DNA from: Streptomyces griseoviridis
Lineage (GTDB): Bacteria > Actinomycetota > Actinomycetes > Streptomycetales > Streptomycetaceae
DNA: 64,000 bases
Reading direction: 5' to 3'
Assembly: GCA_014649155.1 (NCBI GenBank)
Contig: BMSM01000002.1
Location: 248,001 to 312,000 of the forward strand
Below are positions 62,361 to 64,000 of the stretch, one piece after another. Position 1 is the stretch's first letter, and the number at the start of each line of letters is the position of its first letter. Below the pieces are notes generated by a model that saw nothing but the letters and a program-made list of their open reading frames with translations, made no database searches and had not been told where the DNA came from. The translations under genes were made by a program, and so were the position numbers.

Positions 62361-63388
62361 GCCAGGAAGGCCAGCCTTTCGCGTCGTACGGGATGGGCGA
62401 AACCGGCGCCGGAGGCCCAGCGGCCGATCTCGGCGACGGCCAGGTCGGCCAGCCGTCGCCACTCGTTGCCGAGGGAACCGGCGAGGTGCGGGGTGATCAG
62501 CGCGCCCTCGCAGTCCCACAGGGGGTGGTCCGGCGGCAGCGGTTCGGGATCGGTGACGTCCAGCACGGCCCGGACCCGGCCCGCGCGGACGGCGTCGGTC
62601 AGCGCGTCCTGGTCGACGACCGGCCCCCGGGAGGTGTTGATGAGCACGGCACCGGCCGGCAGCGCGTCGATCAGTTCCCGGCTCACCAGCCCCCGGGTCT
62701 CCGGCAGCAGCGGGGTGTGCACGCTGACGGTGTCGCAGCGCGCGAACAGTTCCGCCAGTCCCACCCGCTCCACGCCCAGTTCGGCGGCGTCGGCGTCCGA
62801 CACGTACGGGTCGTGCAGCAGGACGCGCAGGTCGTGCGGGCGCAGCAGCTCGATGACGCGGCGGCCGATCAGGGACGCCGAGAGGATGCCGACGGTGCGC
62901 CGGTGGTTGCCGACCGTGCGCGGGGTGCGCAGCCAGGCGGCCCGGCGGCGGGTGGCGCGGTACTCCCGGGCCTGCTCCAGCACCTGCTTGCCGGTCAGCA
63001 GGATCATGCCGAGGGTGTACTCGGCCACCGGCACGGCGTTGGCCGCGGCGGCGGACGACACCTCGATGCCGCGCTCCCAGCAGGCGTCGGTGACGTGGCC
63101 GCGGACACTGCCCGCGGTGTGCGCGACCGCCCGCAGTCGTGGCGCCGCCCGCAGCACCTCCGCGTCGAGCGGCGGACAGCCCCAGCCGGTGACGAGCAGG
63201 TCGGCGTCGGCCAGCGCCGCCCGCGCGCGGGGGGTGGACAGGTCGTCCAGGACGGGGAGGGGGGCGAGGTCGCAGACCCGGCGGAGGGCCGCGAGGGACT
63301 CCGGGTCGAGGACGGCCCCGGCGGCCTCGGGGGACATGGCCACGGCCGCGCGCGGCCGGAAGCCGGGACCGGGGACTTGCTGGATCAC
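62357..63388 (-). CDS. D-isomer-specific 2-hydroxyacid dehydrogenase
   Basis: 343 residues. The NAD region reads TVGILSASLIGRRVIELLRP, with GILSASLIG where GxGxxG is usual, so the Gly pattern is unusual. Active-site residues are in INTSRGPVVDQDAL (Arg), DVTDPEPLPPDHPLW (Glu) and ITPHLAGS (His). It interconverts 2-keto and D-2-hydroxy acids, perhaps of a sugar acid here. The GTG at 63388 overlaps the permease stop (GTGA). Confidence 0.83.
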   Translation of the reverse strand: MIQQVPGPGFRPRAAVAMSPEAAGAVLDPESLAALRRVCDLAPLPVLDDLSTPRARAALADADLLVTGWGCPPLDAEVLRAAPRLRAVAHTAGSVRGHVTDACWERGIEVSSAAAANAVPVAEYTLGMILLTGKQVLEQAREYRATRRRAAWLRTPRTVGNHRRTVGILSASLIGRRVIELLRPHDLRVLLHDPYVSDADAAELGVERVGLAELFARCDTVSVHTPLLPETRGLVSRELIDALPAGAVLINTSRGPVVDQDALTDAVRAGRVRAVLDVTDPEPLPPDHPLWDCEGALITPHLAGSLGNEWRRLADLAVAEIGRWASGAGFAHPVRRERLAFLA

Positions 63389-64000
63389 TTGACGGCTCCG
63401 GCGGTCAGTCCGCTGCGCCAGAAACGCTGGAGCAGCACGAAGGCGAGGATGAGCGGGACGACGGCGAGCAGCGACCCCATGATGACCACGGGGTAGTACT
63501 CCGGCGAGACCGAGGCGGAACTGTTCCACTGGTACAGGCCGAGGCTGACGGGATACAGGTCCTGGTCGGACAGCATCACCATGGGCAGGAAGAAGTTGTT
63601 CCAGATCGCCGTGAGCTGGAACAGGAAGACGGTGACCAGACCGGGGCCGAGCATCCGCAGCGCCACCCGCACATACGTGGTCAGCTCGCCCGCGCCGTCC
63701 ACCCGGGCCGCCTCCAGCACCTCGTCGGGGACGTACCCCCGGCTGAAGATCCGGCCGAGGTACACCCCGAACGGGTTGAACAGCACCGGCACGAACACCG
63801 CCCAGAAGGTGTTGACCAGGCCGGCCTCCGACGCCATCAGGTACAGCGGCAGGGCGAGCACCGTCTGCGGCACCATCACCGCCGCCAGCACCAGGCCGAA
63901 CAGCTTCTCCTTGTGCCGGAAGCGGTACTTGTCGAAGGCGTACCCGCAGGCGACGCTCACCAGCGCGCCGACGGCGGCGCCCAGCACGGCGTACAGCAGG
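63385..64000 (-). CDS. Carbohydrate ABC transporter permease (MalG-like), 5' end outside window
   Basis: About 205 codons, cut by the window edge. Five membrane segments are visible, with the coupling loop EAARVDGAGELTTYVRVALR (EAA motif) and QLTAIWNNFFLPMVMLSDQD, a MalG-type block. The gene continues beyond position 64000. It is the first visible gene of an operon with the dehydrogenase and DUF2264 genes. The partner permease and binding protein are presumably to the right. Confidence 0.87.
   Translation of the reverse strand, partial: LLYAVLGAAVGALVSVACGYAFDKYRFRHKEKLFGLVLAAVMVPQTVLALPLYLMASEAGLVNTFWAVFVPVLFNPFGVYLGRIFSRGYVPDEVLEAARVDGAGELTTYVRVALRMLGPGLVTVFLFQLTAIWNNFFLPMVMLSDQDLYPVSLGLYQWNSSASVSPEYYPVVIMGSLLAVVPLILAFVLLQRFWRSGLTAGAVK

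Overview
The window is about 74% GC, uses G or C at nearly every third codon position, and has frequent GTG starts and purine-rich ribosome binding sites. Several families in it are typical of Streptomyces: XRE/DUF397 pairs, DUF5709, DUF5133, a FhaA-type DUF3662 protein, SpoIIE-type phosphatases and roadblock proteins. It is best read as Streptomyces chromosome, probably accessory or arm-proximal sequence, because short operons of unrelated function alternate with single genes and there are five broken genes. I found no tRNA, rRNA, CRISPR array or prophage. One MITE-like element is present.

Layout. 0-7.4 kb: small acidic protein, DUF3662 protein, P-loop sugar or nucleoside kinase, a HAD phosphatase/phosphoglucomutase coupled to a GH65 disaccharide phosphorylase, a GT-C-like membrane protein, and a decayed second proteasome beta subunit. 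7.5-12.7 kb: DUF5709, a MITE-like element, a secreted GH64 beta-1,3-glucanase with a LacI-type operator, an oxidoreductase, and a secreted PETase/cutinase-like polyester hydrolase. 13-20 kb: a large LuxR regulator behind two palindromes, a frameshifted small secreted protein, a PucR-type regulator, a frameshifted YwqG-like gene and a double-discoidin protein. 20.7-25.5 kb: a complete branched-chain amino-acid-type ABC importer (two ATPases, two permeases, lipoprotein) with a strong terminator. 25.6-29.1 kb: SAM methyltransferase, XRE regulator, DUF397 partner and a degenerate anti-sigma-type ATPase. 29.2-36.1 kb: ABC exporter, small membrane proteins, and a two-gene graspetide (ATP-grasp RiPP) locus. 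36.2-39.9 kb: a three-subunit molybdenum hydroxylase. 40-46 kb: an unknown protein, a short-chain dehydrogenase pseudogene containing two long palindromes, a YihY/BrkB membrane protein, and a cluster of three roadblock-like proteins plus one DUF4388-like protein. 46-50 kb: lipoprotein, ferredoxin reductase (fprA type) with a possible iron box, MFS exporter, CsbD. 50.5-56 kb: a sensor SpoIIE phosphatase, a second GH64 enzyme with the same operator type, an anti-sigma-type ATPase and a STAS antagonist. 56-64 kb: diacylglycerol-kinase-like enzyme, large-subunit catalase, small secreted protein, and the 3' part of a sugar-uptake/catabolism operon (permease, 2-hydroxyacid dehydrogenase, DUF2264) that runs off the right edge.

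How genes work together. The HAD and GH65 genes overlap and form a phosphorolytic disaccharide route. The liv-type genes make one importer. The two GH64 genes probably answer to one sugar-responsive LacI-type repressor. The phosphatase, ATPase and STAS proteins are the three parts of a partner-switching sigma-factor control, although they are not one operon. The ATP-grasp enzyme and the 63-residue precursor should make an ester- or amide-crosslinked peptide.

Most notable: the graspetide pair without an adjacent methyltransferase, the roadblock/DUF4388 cluster without its usual kinase and GTPase, the PETase-like hydrolase, a decayed second prcB, and a pseudogene in which two segments are near-perfect inverted copies of the flanking segment. 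Several broken genes carry paired one-base indels that restore the frame, so base-calling error must be excluded before they are called decayed. All family names are from recognition of the translated sequences; no database search was possible.
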